Below, piece by piece: positions 15,419-22,609 of a DNA stretch of 64,000 bases (positions within the stretch are counted from its first letter, which is position 1; each line of letters begins with the position of its first letter). The notes below the pieces were generated by a model. It made no database searches. It saw only the letters and a program-made list of their open reading frames with translations, and was not told where the DNA came from. The DNA is from Mycolicibacterium phlei. Its GTDB lineage: Bacteria > Actinomycetota > Actinomycetes > Mycobacteriales > Mycobacteriaceae. The translations under genes were made by a program, and so were the position numbers. Where the stretch lies: contig NZ_CP014475.1 in assembly GCF_001583415.1 (NCBI RefSeq), positions 620,001-684,000 on the forward strand, in the 5' to 3' direction.

Positions 15419-15919
15419 CTAATCGGTTGTCGCGGTATCCAGTGTGCCCGCAGCGCGCGCTGCGGTGTTGACGCGGGTCAGTACGTCGCGGAGGTGCTCG
15501 AGTTCGGCGAGGTCGACGCCGAGTCGTTCGACGACGGCGGCGGGGATCTGCAGCGCGCGCTCGCGCAGCGCGATGCCCGAGTCGGTGAGCCGCACGTCGG
15601 TGGTGCGTTCGTCGCCGGCGCGCCGGGCGCGGGTGATGTAGCCCAGCGACTCCAGGCGCTTGAGCATGGGCGACAGCGTCGCGGAGTCCAGCTGCAGGGT
15701 GGCGGCGATGTCCTTGACCGTCAGCGGCGGGGTGTCCGGGTCGGCGGTCTTGTGGTGGTCCCACAGCGTCAGCATCACCAGATACTGCGGGTGGGTCAGG
15801 CCCAGCGGCTCCAGCAGCGGCCGGTAGATCGCCAGCACCGCGCGGTTGGTGACCGCCAGCGCGAAACACACCTGCTGTTCCAGGGCGAGCGGATCGGTGT
15901 TCAGCGACGGGGAGGCCAC
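15419..15919 (-). CDS. MarR family repressor, OhrR-like with the reactive-cysteine position conserved
   Basis: This 166-residue winged-helix protein has [43 protein letters not shown] at its N-terminus. It aligns by eye with OhrR proteins, where the Cys of LENQLCFxLY is oxidised by organic peroxides and the Tyr of the next helix hydrogen-bonds to it; both residues are present. The DNA-binding part is [31 protein letters not shown], followed by the wing [14 protein letters not shown]. No ohr peroxidase gene is in the window, so the signal is uncertain. A GTG start overlaps a palindromic operator, which suggests autorepression. Confidence 0.9.
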   Translation of the reverse strand: MASPSLNTDPLALEQQVCFALAVTNRAVLAIYRPLLEPLGLTHPQYLVMLTLWDHHKTADPDTPPLTVKDIAATLQLDSATLSPMLKRLESLGYITRARRAGDERTTDVRLTDSGIALRERALQIPAAVVERLGVDLAELEHLRDVLTRVNTAARAAGTLDTATTD

Positions 15920-15951
15920 TAACTCATTGTGGACTAATAGTTAGTGCACTA
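15917..15951. promoter_or_regulatory. Palindromic operator cluster upstream of the OhrR/MarR-like gene
   Basis: Three nested inverted repeats lie in 35 AT-rich bases over the start of the repressor gene. CACTAAC (15917-15923) pairs with GTTAGTG (15940-15946). ACTAA-TAG-TTAGT lies at 15933-15945. A perfect TAGTGCACTA lies at 15942-15951. MarR/OhrR dimers bind such AT-rich palindromes, so this is a likely autoregulatory operator. Confidence 0.65.
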
Positions 15952-15992
15952 GCAATGTCGGTCCGCTCACATCTGTTTCGGCCGGCCCGGCG

Positions 15993-16181
15993 GTGGACAT
16001 TCAACAGGACATGGGACCCACCAACGACCCGCCCGCCACCCCTGTTGACGCCACCCCTGTTGACGCGACTAAGGCCACCGACCAACAGCGTGACCTGCAG
16101 GAACTGCTCGACCACCAGCACGAGGACCCGGAGGCGCCGGGGCTCCACCAGGACCGCCACGCCGTCGCCGACGAGTACTGA
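15993..16181 (+). CDS. Small hydrophilic hypothetical protein
   Basis: A 62-residue acidic frame, or 56 residues if the ATG at 16011 is used, rich in Asp, Gln, His and Pro with no hydrophobic segment. It contains the doubled peptide ATPVD, from a perfect 15-base tandem repeat at 16036-16050 and 16051-16065. AGGA lies very close to the ATG at 16011. It may be an intrinsically disordered protein of the small stress-type seen in mycobacteria, but I recognise no family. The gene sits between the MarR operator and the SigF-type promoter, and its reality is only moderately supported. Confidence 0.45.
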   Translation: MDIQQDMGPTNDPPATPVDATPVDATKATDQQRDLQELLDHQHEDPEAPGLHQDRHAVADEY

Positions 16182-16192
16182 GCAATGAATTT

Positions 16193-16218
16193 GTTTGAGC
16201 CGTTCACCGCCGGGGTAT
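16193..16218 (+). promoter_or_regulatory. SigF-type promoter (GTTT-N16-GGGTAT) ahead of the sigma factor gene
   Basis: GTTT at 16193-16196 and GGGTAT at 16213-16218 are separated by 16 bases. This matches the mycobacterial SigF promoter consensus (GGTTT, 15-17 bases, GGGTA). It lies 67 bases before the GTG of a SigF-type sigma factor, so autoregulation is likely. Confidence 0.7.
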
Positions 16219-16284
16219 TCGGGCTTGACCAGGTTCAGATCCGCGAGCCCGAGTAGTGCCTTTTCGAGTGAACGGACATCCAGC

Positions 16285-17067
16285 GTGACCGAGCCCAGTG
16301 ACTACGCCGACGTGAACGAGATGTTCCGTCACCTCAAGACCCTCGACGAGGGGTCCAGCGCCTACCGGCGCCAACGCGAGCTGATCTGCCAGCGATGCCT
16401 TCCGCTCGCCGAGCACATCGCGCGGCGCTACCGCAACCGCGGCGAGGCCCACGAGGATCTCGTGCAGGCCGCCCGTGTCGGTTTGGTCAACGCGCTCAAC
16501 AGGTTTGACATCGACAACGGAACCGAGTTCCTGTCGTTCGCGGTGCCGACGATGATGGGCGAGGTGCGCCGCCACTTCCGCGACCACGCCTGGGCGGTCA
16601 AGGTGCCGCGCGCCGTCAAGGATCTGCAGTTGCGGGTCAACAAGGCGACGGCCAAGCTGGCCCAGCGCTACGAGCGGGCCCCCACGGCCACCGAGATCGC
16701 CGAATACCTGGAGGTTGACCGCGAGCAGGTGGTGCAGGCGGTGATCGCCGGGTCCAACTACTCGACGCTGTCCACCGACATGCCCGCCACCCGTGACGAC
16801 GACTCCTCGTCGTTCGGCGACGGGATGGGCGACGAAGACGCCGGCTATGAGAAGGTGCTCGACGTCGAGACGGTGCGCCCGCTGATCGCGGCGCTGCCCG
16901 ACAAGCAGCGGACGGTGCTGACGCTGCGTTTCTTCGAGGACATGACCCAGACGCAGATCGCCGAGCGGATCGGCTGCTCACAGATGCACGTGTCGCGCCT
17001 GCTGGCAAAAGCGTTGGACACCTTGCGAACTCAGGTCCGCGAGACGGATCTGGCCGCCACGGGCTAA
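16285..17067 (+). CDS. SigF-type (SigB/SigF/SigG family) RNA polymerase sigma factor
   Basis: The 260-residue product has region 2 (QRCLPLAEHIARRYRNRGEAHEDLVQAARVGLVNALNRFD..FLSFAVPTMMGEVRRHFRD), region 3 (VNKATAKLAQRYERAPTATEIAEYL) and region 4 (LPDKQRTVLTLRFFEDMTQTQIAERIGCSQMHVSRLLAKAL). It closely resembles M. tuberculosis SigF as I recall it, but is not next to an rsbW/usfX anti-sigma gene, so it is probably a SigF paralog. The frame is open to a TTG at 16195, but that would place the SigF-type promoter inside the gene; GTG 16285 aligns with the family. SigF controls stationary-phase, pigment and envelope genes in mycobacteria. Confidence 0.92.
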   Translation: MTEPSDYADVNEMFRHLKTLDEGSSAYRRQRELICQRCLPLAEHIARRYRNRGEAHEDLVQAARVGLVNALNRFDIDNGTEFLSFAVPTMMGEVRRHFRDHAWAVKVPRAVKDLQLRVNKATAKLAQRYERAPTATEIAEYLEVDREQVVQAVIAGSNYSTLSTDMPATRDDDSSSFGDGMGDEDAGYEKVLDVETVRPLIAALPDKQRTVLTLRFFEDMTQTQIAERIGCSQMHVSRLLAKALDTLRTQVRETDLAATG

Positions 17068-17094
17068 CCCGTGCGCCGCCGCTGACCGGAGTGG

Positions 17095-17166
17095 AGCCTC
17101 CTGTCAGGATTGAACTGACGACCGCTCGCTTACAAGGCGAGTGCTCTACCACTGAGCTAAGGAGGC
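17095..17166 (-). tRNA. tRNA-Thr (anticodon TGT)
   Basis: On the minus strand the acceptor arm GCCTCCT pairs with AGGAGGC. The D-arm is TAGCTCAGTGGTAGAGCA. The anticodon stem CTCGC/GCGAG encloses CTTGTAA, giving anticodon TGT that reads ACA threonine codons. The T-arm is GTCAG-TTCAATC-CTGAC. The gene is 72 bases with no encoded CCA. Confidence 0.95.
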
Positions 17167-17244
17167 CTGTCGGGCTTCCGAGTTTATCGGGTCCGCGCGG
17201 GTGCCCACCCCCGCGGGGGATCGGCGCGACGGGGCAGGAGCGAG

Positions 17245-18063
17245 CTACTCCTCGACGTCGATGATCCGCTGCGAGGTCACCGGACGGGTCCGGGCGCGCG
17301 GGCGCCGGCCCGGCAGCGGGATCCGGTCGGCGATGTTGCTCAGCGGGTTGACCACCTGCGCCAGCGTCACCACCGCCTCGTGCAGCGCGTCGATCGTGGG
17401 CGCCAGCGCCTCCAACCCCGGCGCCAGCCGGTTGAGCGTGTCGGCGACGTCGGCGAGCTTGAGCAGCGGCCCGTCGGGATCGGTCAGCGTGTCGAGCAGT
17501 CCGCCCTCGGCCAGCAGCCGGTCGGCCACCCCGTCCTCGCGCAGCACCCGCTCGATCAGCCCGTCGTTGGCCAGCAGCTGATCGGCCAGCCCACCCGGCG
17601 CGATCACCCGCGACAACGCGCCGTCCTCGGTGGTCAACCGGTCGGCCAGCCCGCCTTCGCCCATCAGCTGGTCCATCAGCCCACCGGGTGCCACCGCCCG
17701 CGACACCGCGCCGTTCTCCGCGGTCATCCGGTCCAGCAGCCCGCCCTCGGAGGTCAGCTGATCGATCAGCCCGCCGGGGCGCAGCAGCCGGTCCAGCGGC
17801 CCGTTGGGGGCCAGCGCCCGGCCCAGCGGGGCGTCGTCGTCCATCAGCCGCGCCAGCCGGTTGGCGCGCTCCACCGCGTCGCTGAGGCCCAGCATCTGTG
17901 CGAATGAGTTCGGCCCGGACTGCTCCGTGGAAGAGGAGTCGCCCAGCGAGCGTTGTGCAAGTTCGACCGCGCCGGAGGCCATCGAAAGCCCTGCGTCGGC
18001 GACGGCCAGCGCCGCCCGTGCGGGAGCGGTCGCGAGGTCCGTCAGGGCTTTGGCGAGGTTCAT
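17245..18063 (-). CDS. Decapeptide-repeat protein (Rv0756c-like by position)
   Basis: This 272-residue protein has a helical Ala-rich head (1-77), then about twelve tandem ten-residue units (78-197) of the form G-L-x-D-x-L-x-x-E/D-G (for example GLIDQLTSEG, GLADRLTTED, GVADRLLAEG). A helical segment (NRLAPGLEALAPTIDALHEAVVTLAQVV) and a basic Arg/Pro tail follow. No signal peptide is evident. From gene order next to phoP it corresponds to M. tuberculosis Rv0756c, a protein of unknown function. The strict ten-residue period suggests a repeating solenoid or elongated fold. Confidence 0.85.
   Translation of the reverse strand: MNLAKALTDLATAPARAALAVADAGLSMASGAVELAQRSLGDSSSTEQSGPNSFAQMLGLSDAVERANRLARLMDDDAPLGRALAPNGPLDRLLRPGGLIDQLTSEGGLLDRMTAENGAVSRAVAPGGLMDQLMGEGGLADRLTTEDGALSRVIAPGGLADQLLANDGLIERVLREDGVADRLLAEGGLLDTLTDPDGPLLKLADVADTLNRLAPGLEALAPTIDALHEAVVTLAQVVNPLSNIADRIPLPGRRPRARTRPVTSQRIIDVEE
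17473..17832 (-). repeat. In-frame 30-bp coding repeats (about 12 decapeptides)
   Basis: Residues 78-197 of the preceding protein are a run of ten-residue units with Gly at position 1 and a Leu/Ile/Ala-rich core. Eleven units are regular and the first is degenerate. The DNA units have diverged, so this is an old protein repeat and not a recent tandem expansion. Confidence 0.85.
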
Positions 18064-18070
18064 CAGCCCA

Positions 18071-18095
18071 GTTTATGGATCCGACGACGGGGTAT
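18071..18095 (+). promoter_or_regulatory. SigF-type promoter-like element upstream of phoP
   Basis: GTTT at 18071-18074 and GGGTAT at 18090-18095 are 15 bases apart, matching the SigF spacing and sequence. It lies 78 bases before the phoP ATG and would read toward phoP. It starts a few bases outside the divergent decapeptide-repeat gene. Confidence 0.5.
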
Positions 18096-18110
18096 CGAAG
18101 AATGCCGAAC

Positions 18111-18128
18111 TCACAGGAAGCCCACAGG
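18111..18128 (+). promoter_or_regulatory. PhoP-box-like direct repeat (autoregulatory site)
   Basis: TCACAGG (18111-18117) and CCACAGG (18122-18128) are separated by four bases. PhoP of M. tuberculosis is known to bind direct repeats of a TCACAGC-like heptamer with four-base spacing and to regulate its own promoter. The site is 45 bases before the phoP ATG. Confidence 0.6.
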
Positions 18129-18173
18129 GACTCTGCAGCATGATTACAAGCAAGTCGGCGGAGAGTAGGCGAA

Positions 18174-18893
18174 ATGGCGATGCCTGCGTTACCTGAGAAC
18201 ACCCCCGAAGCGAAGGTCCTTGTGGTTGACGACGAGGACAATATCGTCGAGCTACTCTCCGTCAGCCTCAAGTTCCAGGGCTTCGAGGTGCACACCGCCT
18301 CCAACGGCCCGGCCGCCCTCGACAAGGCCCGCGAGATCAGGCCCGACGCGGTGATCCTCGACGTGATGATGCCGGGTATGGACGGTTTCGGTGTGCTGCG
18401 CCGGCTGCGCGCCGACGGCATCGACGCGCCCGCCCTGTTCCTGACGGCCCGCGACTCCCTGCAGGACAAGATCGCGGGTCTCACGCTCGGCGGTGACGAC
18501 TACGTGACCAAGCCGTTCAGCCTCGAGGAGGTCGTCGCGCGGCTGCGGGTGATCCTGCGCCGCACCGGCCGCGGCGCCGAGGAGCCCCGCAGTTCCCGGC
18601 TGAAGTTCGCCGACATCGAACTCGACGAGGACACCCACGAGGTGTGGAAAGCCGGTGAGCCGGTGTCGTTGTCGCCGACGGAGTTCACGCTGCTGCGCTA
18701 CTTCATGATCAACGCGGGCACCGTGCTGTCCAAGCCGAAGATCCTCGACCACGTCTGGCGCTACGACTTCGGCGGCGACGTCAACGTCGTGGAGTCCTAC
18801 GTGTCGTATCTGCGCCGCAAGATCGACACCGGCGAGAAGCGACTGCTGCACACCCTGCGCGGAGTCGGATATGTGCTGCGCGAACCCCGCTGA
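18174..18893 (+). CDS. phoP: Two-component response regulator PhoP
   Basis: The 239-residue OmpR-type regulator has a receiver domain with acidic pocket VVDDEDN (Asp19-Asp20), phospho-acceptor Asp63 in VILDVMMPGMDG and Lys in YVTKPFS. Its winged-helix effector domain includes VWRYDFGGDVNVVESYVSYLRRKID. It is nearly identical by eye to M. tuberculosis PhoP as I recall it, which controls sulfolipid and polyacyltrehalose synthesis, ESX-1 export and acid response. GGAGAG precedes the ATG. phoR follows 18 bp later on the same strand. Confidence 0.98.
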   Translation: MAMPALPENTPEAKVLVVDDEDNIVELLSVSLKFQGFEVHTASNGPAALDKAREIRPDAVILDVMMPGMDGFGVLRRLRADGIDAPALFLTARDSLQDKIAGLTLGGDDYVTKPFSLEEVVARLRVILRRTGRGAEEPRSSRLKFADIELDEDTHEVWKAGEPVSLSPTEFTLLRYFMINAGTVLSKPKILDHVWRYDFGGDVNVVESYVSYLRRKIDTGEKRLLHTLRGVGYVLREPR

Positions 18894-18911
18894 CCGGGAA
18901 ACCTAGGCCGG

Positions 18912-20348
18912 ATGCGCGGACGCGGCATTCCACTGCGCATCGGGCTGGTCGCGGCCACCCTGGTGCTGGTGGCGTGCGGCCTGCTGGCATCGGGAATCGC
19001 CGTCACCACCATCCTGCGGCACACCCTGAGCAACCGCGTCGACCAGGAACTGCTCGACGCCTCGCGGGGCTGGGCCGCCCAGAGCCCCCGGGAGATGCCC
19101 GCCGCCGGCCTCGAGGGCCCCAACCCCGCCCGGCCGCCGTCGAACTTCTACGTCCGCGGGCTGCTGCCGGACGGGCGGACGTGGACGGCGGTCAACGACC
19201 GGGACGCCGAACCCGACCTGCCCGCCGACAACGACGTCGGCCCCCAACCGGTGACGATCGGCTCCGTCGACGGGTCCGCCGTCCAGTGGCGCGCCATGAC
19301 GGTACGCGGCCCCGGCGGTGAGCTGATGACCGTCGCCATCGACCTGTCCGACGTGCAGACCACCGTGCGCGAGTTGACCTACGCGCAGGCCGGCATCGGG
19401 CTGGCGGTGCTCGTGGTGCTCGGCGTCGCCGGCTACGCGGTGGTGCACCGCAGCCTGCGCCCGCTCGACGAGGTGGAGCAGACCGCCGCCGCGATCGCCG
19501 CCGGCCAGCTCGACCGCCGGGTCCCGGAGCGCGACCCGAACACCGAGGTGGGCCGACTTTCGTTGGCGCTCAACGGAATGCTCGCCCAGATCCAGTCCGC
19601 GATGGCGGCCTCGGAGGCCTCGGCCGAGCAGGCGCGCAGCTCCGAGGACCGGATGCGACGGTTCATCACCGACGCCAGCCACGAACTGCGCACCCCGCTG
19701 ACCACCATCCGCGGCTTCGCCGAGCTGTACCGCCAGGGCGCGGCCCGCGACATCGAGATGCTGATGAGCCGCATCGAAAGCGAATCCAGCCGGATGGGGC
19801 TGCTCGTGGAGGACCTGCTGCTGCTGGCCCGCCTCAACGCGCAGCGGCCGCTGGAACGCCACCCCGTCGACCTGCTCACCCTGGCCACCGACGCCGTGCA
19901 CGACGCCCGCTCCATCGCGCCCAAGCGGGCGGTCACGATGACGGTGTTCGACGGTCCCGGCATCCCCGAGGTGCTCGGCGACGAGGCCCGGCTGCGGCAG
20001 GTGCTGAGCAACCTGATGGCCAACGCCCTGCAGCACACCCCGGAGAGCGCGCGGGTGACGGTGCGGGTGGGCACGGTCGACGACCGCGCCGTGCTCGAGG
20101 TGTGCGACGAGGGGCCGGGGATGACGACCGAGGATGCCCAGCGGGTGTTCGAGCGGTTCTACCGCGCGGACACGTCACGCACCCGCGCCAGCGGCGGCAC
20201 CGGCCTGGGCCTGTCCATCGTCGACTCGCTGGTGCGCGCCCACGGCGGCACGGTCACCGTGGCCACCGCCCCGGGCCGCGGCTGCACGTTCACGGTCAGC
20301 CTGCCGCGCATCACCGAGTCGGTCGGGGCCGCGGCTCAGCCCAGCTGA
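18912..20348 (+). CDS. phoR: Sensor histidine kinase PhoR
   Basis: The 478-residue kinase has an N-terminal membrane helix (about 7-29), a periplasmic sensor loop, a second helix (about 160-180), a HAMP domain, the dimerisation H-box [14 protein letters not shown] with the phosphorylated His near residue 257, and ATP-binding N, G1, F and G2 boxes ([32 protein letters not shown]). It phosphorylates PhoP. The 3' end overlaps the stop of the convergent HIT gene by 13 bases. Confidence 0.97.
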   Translation: MRGRGIPLRIGLVAATLVLVACGLLASGIAVTTILRHTLSNRVDQELLDASRGWAAQSPREMPAAGLEGPNPARPPSNFYVRGLLPDGRTWTAVNDRDAEPDLPADNDVGPQPVTIGSVDGSAVQWRAMTVRGPGGELMTVAIDLSDVQTTVRELTYAQAGIGLAVLVVLGVAGYAVVHRSLRPLDEVEQTAAAIAAGQLDRRVPERDPNTEVGRLSLALNGMLAQIQSAMAASEASAEQARSSEDRMRRFITDASHELRTPLTTIRGFAELYRQGAARDIEMLMSRIESESSRMGLLVEDLLLLARLNAQRPLERHPVDLLTLATDAVHDARSIAPKRAVTMTVFDGPGIPEVLGDEARLRQVLSNLMANALQHTPESARVTVRVGTVDDRAVLEVCDEGPGMTTEDAQRVFERFYRADTSRTRASGGTGLGLSIVDSLVRAHGGTVTVATAPGRGCTFTVSLPRITESVGAAAQPS

Positions 20349-20740
20349 GCCAGCGCCTCGCGGATCTTGGCCTGGGCCTCGTCGAGCGACTCCGGCGACG
20401 GGTTCGGATCGGCGTTGGCGAAGCCGAAGTCCGACAGGTTGCGGGCGGGGAAGACGTGCACGTGCAGGTGCGGCACCTCCAGCCCGGCGATGATCACCCC
20501 GGCCCGCTCGGTGTCGAACGCCTTGCAGACCGCCTTGCCGATCAGCTGGGACACCGACATCACCTTCGCGAACTTGGCGGGGTCGACGTCCTGCCAGTTG
20601 TCGATCTCCTCACGGGGCACCACCAGCGTGTGCCCCTGGGTGAACGGCGCGATCGTCAGGAAGGCAACGACTTCGTCGTCCTCGTAGACGAAACGGCCGG
20701 GGAGTTCTCCGTTGATGATCTTGGTGAAGACGCTGGCCAT
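20336..20740 (-). CDS. HIT family protein (Rv0759c-like)
   Basis: The 134-residue protein has the HIT signature [11 protein letters not shown] (His-x-His-x-His) and the N-terminal [24 protein letters not shown] segment typical of Hint-type hydrolases. These enzymes cleave purine nucleotide phosphoramidates or related adenylated compounds. The ATG at 20740 (MASVFTKI) fits the family; a longer open frame to 20902 adds unrelated residues. It converges on phoR with overlapping 3' ends and lies downstream of an uncertain frame on the same strand. Confidence 0.93.
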   Translation of the reverse strand: MASVFTKIINGELPGRFVYEDDEVVAFLTIAPFTQGHTLVVPREEIDNWQDVDPAKFAKVMSVSQLIGKAVCKAFDTERAGVIIAGLEVPHLHVHVFPARNLSDFGFANADPNPSPESLDEAQAKIREALAQLG

Positions 20741-21240
20741 GGTTCTGAGCATTCCAAAGCGGTGCAGGTGTCGGCACGCGGGGGTGCCACCGTGACGACG
20801 CCGACGACGACGGGGCCGTTGCCGCAGGACAGCGACGCGGTGGCGTCGACGAGATAGTCGGCGACCGCCTCGCGCGCCCGCGCCGGGTCCAGCGGTTCGC
20901 ACAGGAACGCCGGATTGGCGTGTGTGGCGCGGGCCAACAGGTCACGGCAGCGCGGTCCGAAGTCCGTGTCGAGGTCGGCCCCGAAATCGCGCTGGATGTA
21001 GCGGATGAACTCACCGCGGGTGTTGACGGCGTAGCCGGTGCGGTCGGCCTCCAGGGTCACCGGCCAGAACGGTGGCGCCACCCGGTAGCGGCGCGTCGTG
21101 TCGCGAGCGGTCCCACCGGGCGGCGTCCACGCCTCGAGGGCGATCTCATGGGTGCGGACCGCGAACCGGCGCATCACGTAGACGAACGCCTCGGCCGCCG
21201 CGCGTGCGCACAGCAGCGTCGGATCTCCCCCCGTCCCCAC
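20656..21240 (-). CDS. Hypothetical protein (uncertain, overlaps the HIT gene)
   Basis: A 194-codon frame fills an otherwise empty 500 bp and runs 85 bases into the HIT gene in another frame. Residues 1-165 look protein-like ([68 protein letters not shown]). The last 25 residues are Ser/Thr-rich and look like out-of-frame readthrough. I do not recognise a domain. The antisense frame is less convincing. It may be a real actinobacterial protein with a downstream frame shift, or chance. Confidence 0.5.
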   Translation of the reverse strand: MGTGGDPTLLCARAAAEAFVYVMRRFAVRTHEIALEAWTPPGGTARDTTRRYRVAPPFWPVTLEADRTGYAVNTRGEFIRYIQRDFGADLDTDFGPRCRDLLARATHANPAFLCEPLDPARAREAVADYLVDATASLSCGNGPVVVGVVTVAPPRADTCTALECSEPWPASSPRSSTENSPAVSSTRTTKSLPS

Positions 21241-21310
21241 CCGGCCGAGTGTATTAGCTGATTCGGTGAAGCTGTCTCCTAGGCCGTGGACAGCGACGCG
21301 TACAGATAGG

Positions 21311-22168
21311 CTAAGTCTTTGCCAACGCGATCTTTTCGTGGAGCTCGGCGACGGTCCACGGCGGATCGGTGTGGTGGTCGCGGTAGGCCAGGATCGCCGG
21401 CGTCGGGCGCGCGAACTCCCCGACGAAGCCGCCGGCGGCGACGAAGATGCGGCCGGTGATGTCCTCGGCCGCGTCGCTGGCCAGATACGCGTATGTCGGT
21501 GCGACGTACTCCGGCGGCGCCGCGTCCAGCGCGCCCTGATAGCTGATCTCGTCGAGCAGGCCCCGCCGGTGCAGCTCGGCGATGTGCGCCTCGTACTCCG
21601 GGCCCGTCGACAGCCGGGTCTTCGCGCCGGGGCAGACCACGTTGGCGCGCACCCGGTGCTCCTTGAGTTCGGCGGCGATCGCCATCGTCAGCGCGTTGAC
21701 GCCGCCCTTGCCCGCCGGATAGCCGGTGCCGCCGTAGTCGCCGAGGAAGGCGAACGAGCTGGTGTTGACGATCGCTCCGCCGCCCTGCTCGACCATCCGG
21801 GGCGCCGCCGCCCGGCACGTCTCGAAGACCGTGCCCAGATGCGCGTCGAGCAGATCCCGGAACTGCGCCGAGGTGATGTTCAGGATCGAGGACCCGGGCG
21901 GTTCCGCGGTGCCCGCGCAGTTGATCAGGATGTCGATGCGGCCGAACTCGCGCACGCAGGTGTCCACCAGCAGGTCGGCGGTGGCGGGCTCAGCTGGTGA
22001 GCCCGCCACGCCGACCGCGTGCGGAATCTGTTGTGCCGCTCCGGAAACCGCGTCCGGATCGCGTCCGTTGACAACGACGCGGGCGCCGAGCTCGGTGAGC
22101 AGGCGCGCCACGGCGAACCCGACACCGCGCGAGCCGCCGACGACGACCGCGCCCCGCCCGCTCAGCAT
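21311..22168 (-). CDS. SDR family oxidoreductase
   Basis: The 285-residue classical SDR starts MLSGRGAVVVGGSRGVGFAVARLL (GxxxGxG). It contains NCAG in place of NNAG, the catalytic Ser in VNTSSFAFLG and YPAGKGG as YxxxK. The substrate is unknown; a steroid or fatty alcohol is plausible from the neighbours. An ATG at 22168, 4 bp after the NTF2-like stop, is preferred; an overlapping GTG at 22186 is possible. As I recall the M. tuberculosis order there is no SDR here, so it is an insertion relative to that genome. Confidence 0.88.
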   Translation of the reverse strand: MLSGRGAVVVGGSRGVGFAVARLLTELGARVVVNGRDPDAVSGAAQQIPHAVGVAGSPAEPATADLLVDTCVREFGRIDILINCAGTAEPPGSSILNITSAQFRDLLDAHLGTVFETCRAAAPRMVEQGGGAIVNTSSFAFLGDYGGTGYPAGKGGVNALTMAIAAELKEHRVRANVVCPGAKTRLSTGPEYEAHIAELHRRGLLDEISYQGALDAAPPEYVAPTYAYLASDAAEDITGRIFVAAGGFVGEFARPTPAILAYRDHHTDPPWTVAELHEKIALAKT

Positions 22169-22172
22169 CGGG

Positions 22173-22604
22173 CTACTTGCCCTCACCCACCTGGGCGAAC
22201 TCCATGGCGTCGAGGTTCCAGTAGCCGCGCAGGTTGGTCAGCAGGCCCGCGTCGTTCGTCTTGTAGGTGAACACGCCGCGCACCGTGCTGGTCATCCCGT
22301 TCTCGAACCGGCTGCGCAGCACCAGGATGTGGGCGACCTCGTGCGGCGAGCTGGACGGGAACGTCTCCTCGCAGGTGATCCGCAGGTCGTTGGCGGCGAT
22401 GTTGGCGTCATAGAACGCCGCCACCGCCTCCTTGCCCCGCACCCCGTTGCCGTCGGGGTTGGTGTAGGACTTGCCGATCGGATCCTCGATGACGATGTCG
22501 TCGGCCATCAGCGCCAGCCACCCGTCCTTGTCGTGGGCGTGCACGCACTTCCACGAGTTGTGCGAGGCAGCCAGCGCCGGCGTCGTCTCCACCTGCGACG
22601 TCAT
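22173..22604 (-). CDS. NTF2-like ketosteroid isomerase-fold protein (Rv0760c-like)
   Basis: The 143-residue protein has the NTF2-like layout WLALMADDIVIEDPIG, GKEAVAAFYDANI, and HILVLRSRFENGMTSTVRGVFTYKTNDAGLLTNLRGYWNLDAMEF. By eye it matches Rv0760c of M. tuberculosis, a KSI-fold protein reported to bind steroids with weak or no isomerase activity. It follows adhB by 5 bp, so they share an operon. Confidence 0.92.
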   Translation of the reverse strand: MTSQVETTPALAASHNSWKCVHAHDKDGWLALMADDIVIEDPIGKSYTNPDGNGVRGKEAVAAFYDANIAANDLRITCEETFPSSSPHEVAHILVLRSRFENGMTSTVRGVFTYKTNDAGLLTNLRGYWNLDAMEFAQVGEGK

Positions 22605-22609
22605 CGTGG

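Noticed and set aside
17473..17832. CRISPR array from the periodic 30-bp units
   Set aside because: The units are adjacent with no spacers, in frame and divergent in DNA; they encode decapeptides.
16637..18484. 615-codon minus-strand frame spanning the sigma gene, tRNA and phoP start
   Set aside because: It crosses a tRNA and overlaps two real genes antisense; no conserved motif.
20920..21261. Plus-strand 113-codon frame
   Set aside because: Antisense to a more protein-like minus frame and rich in Arg/Gly as in other shadows.
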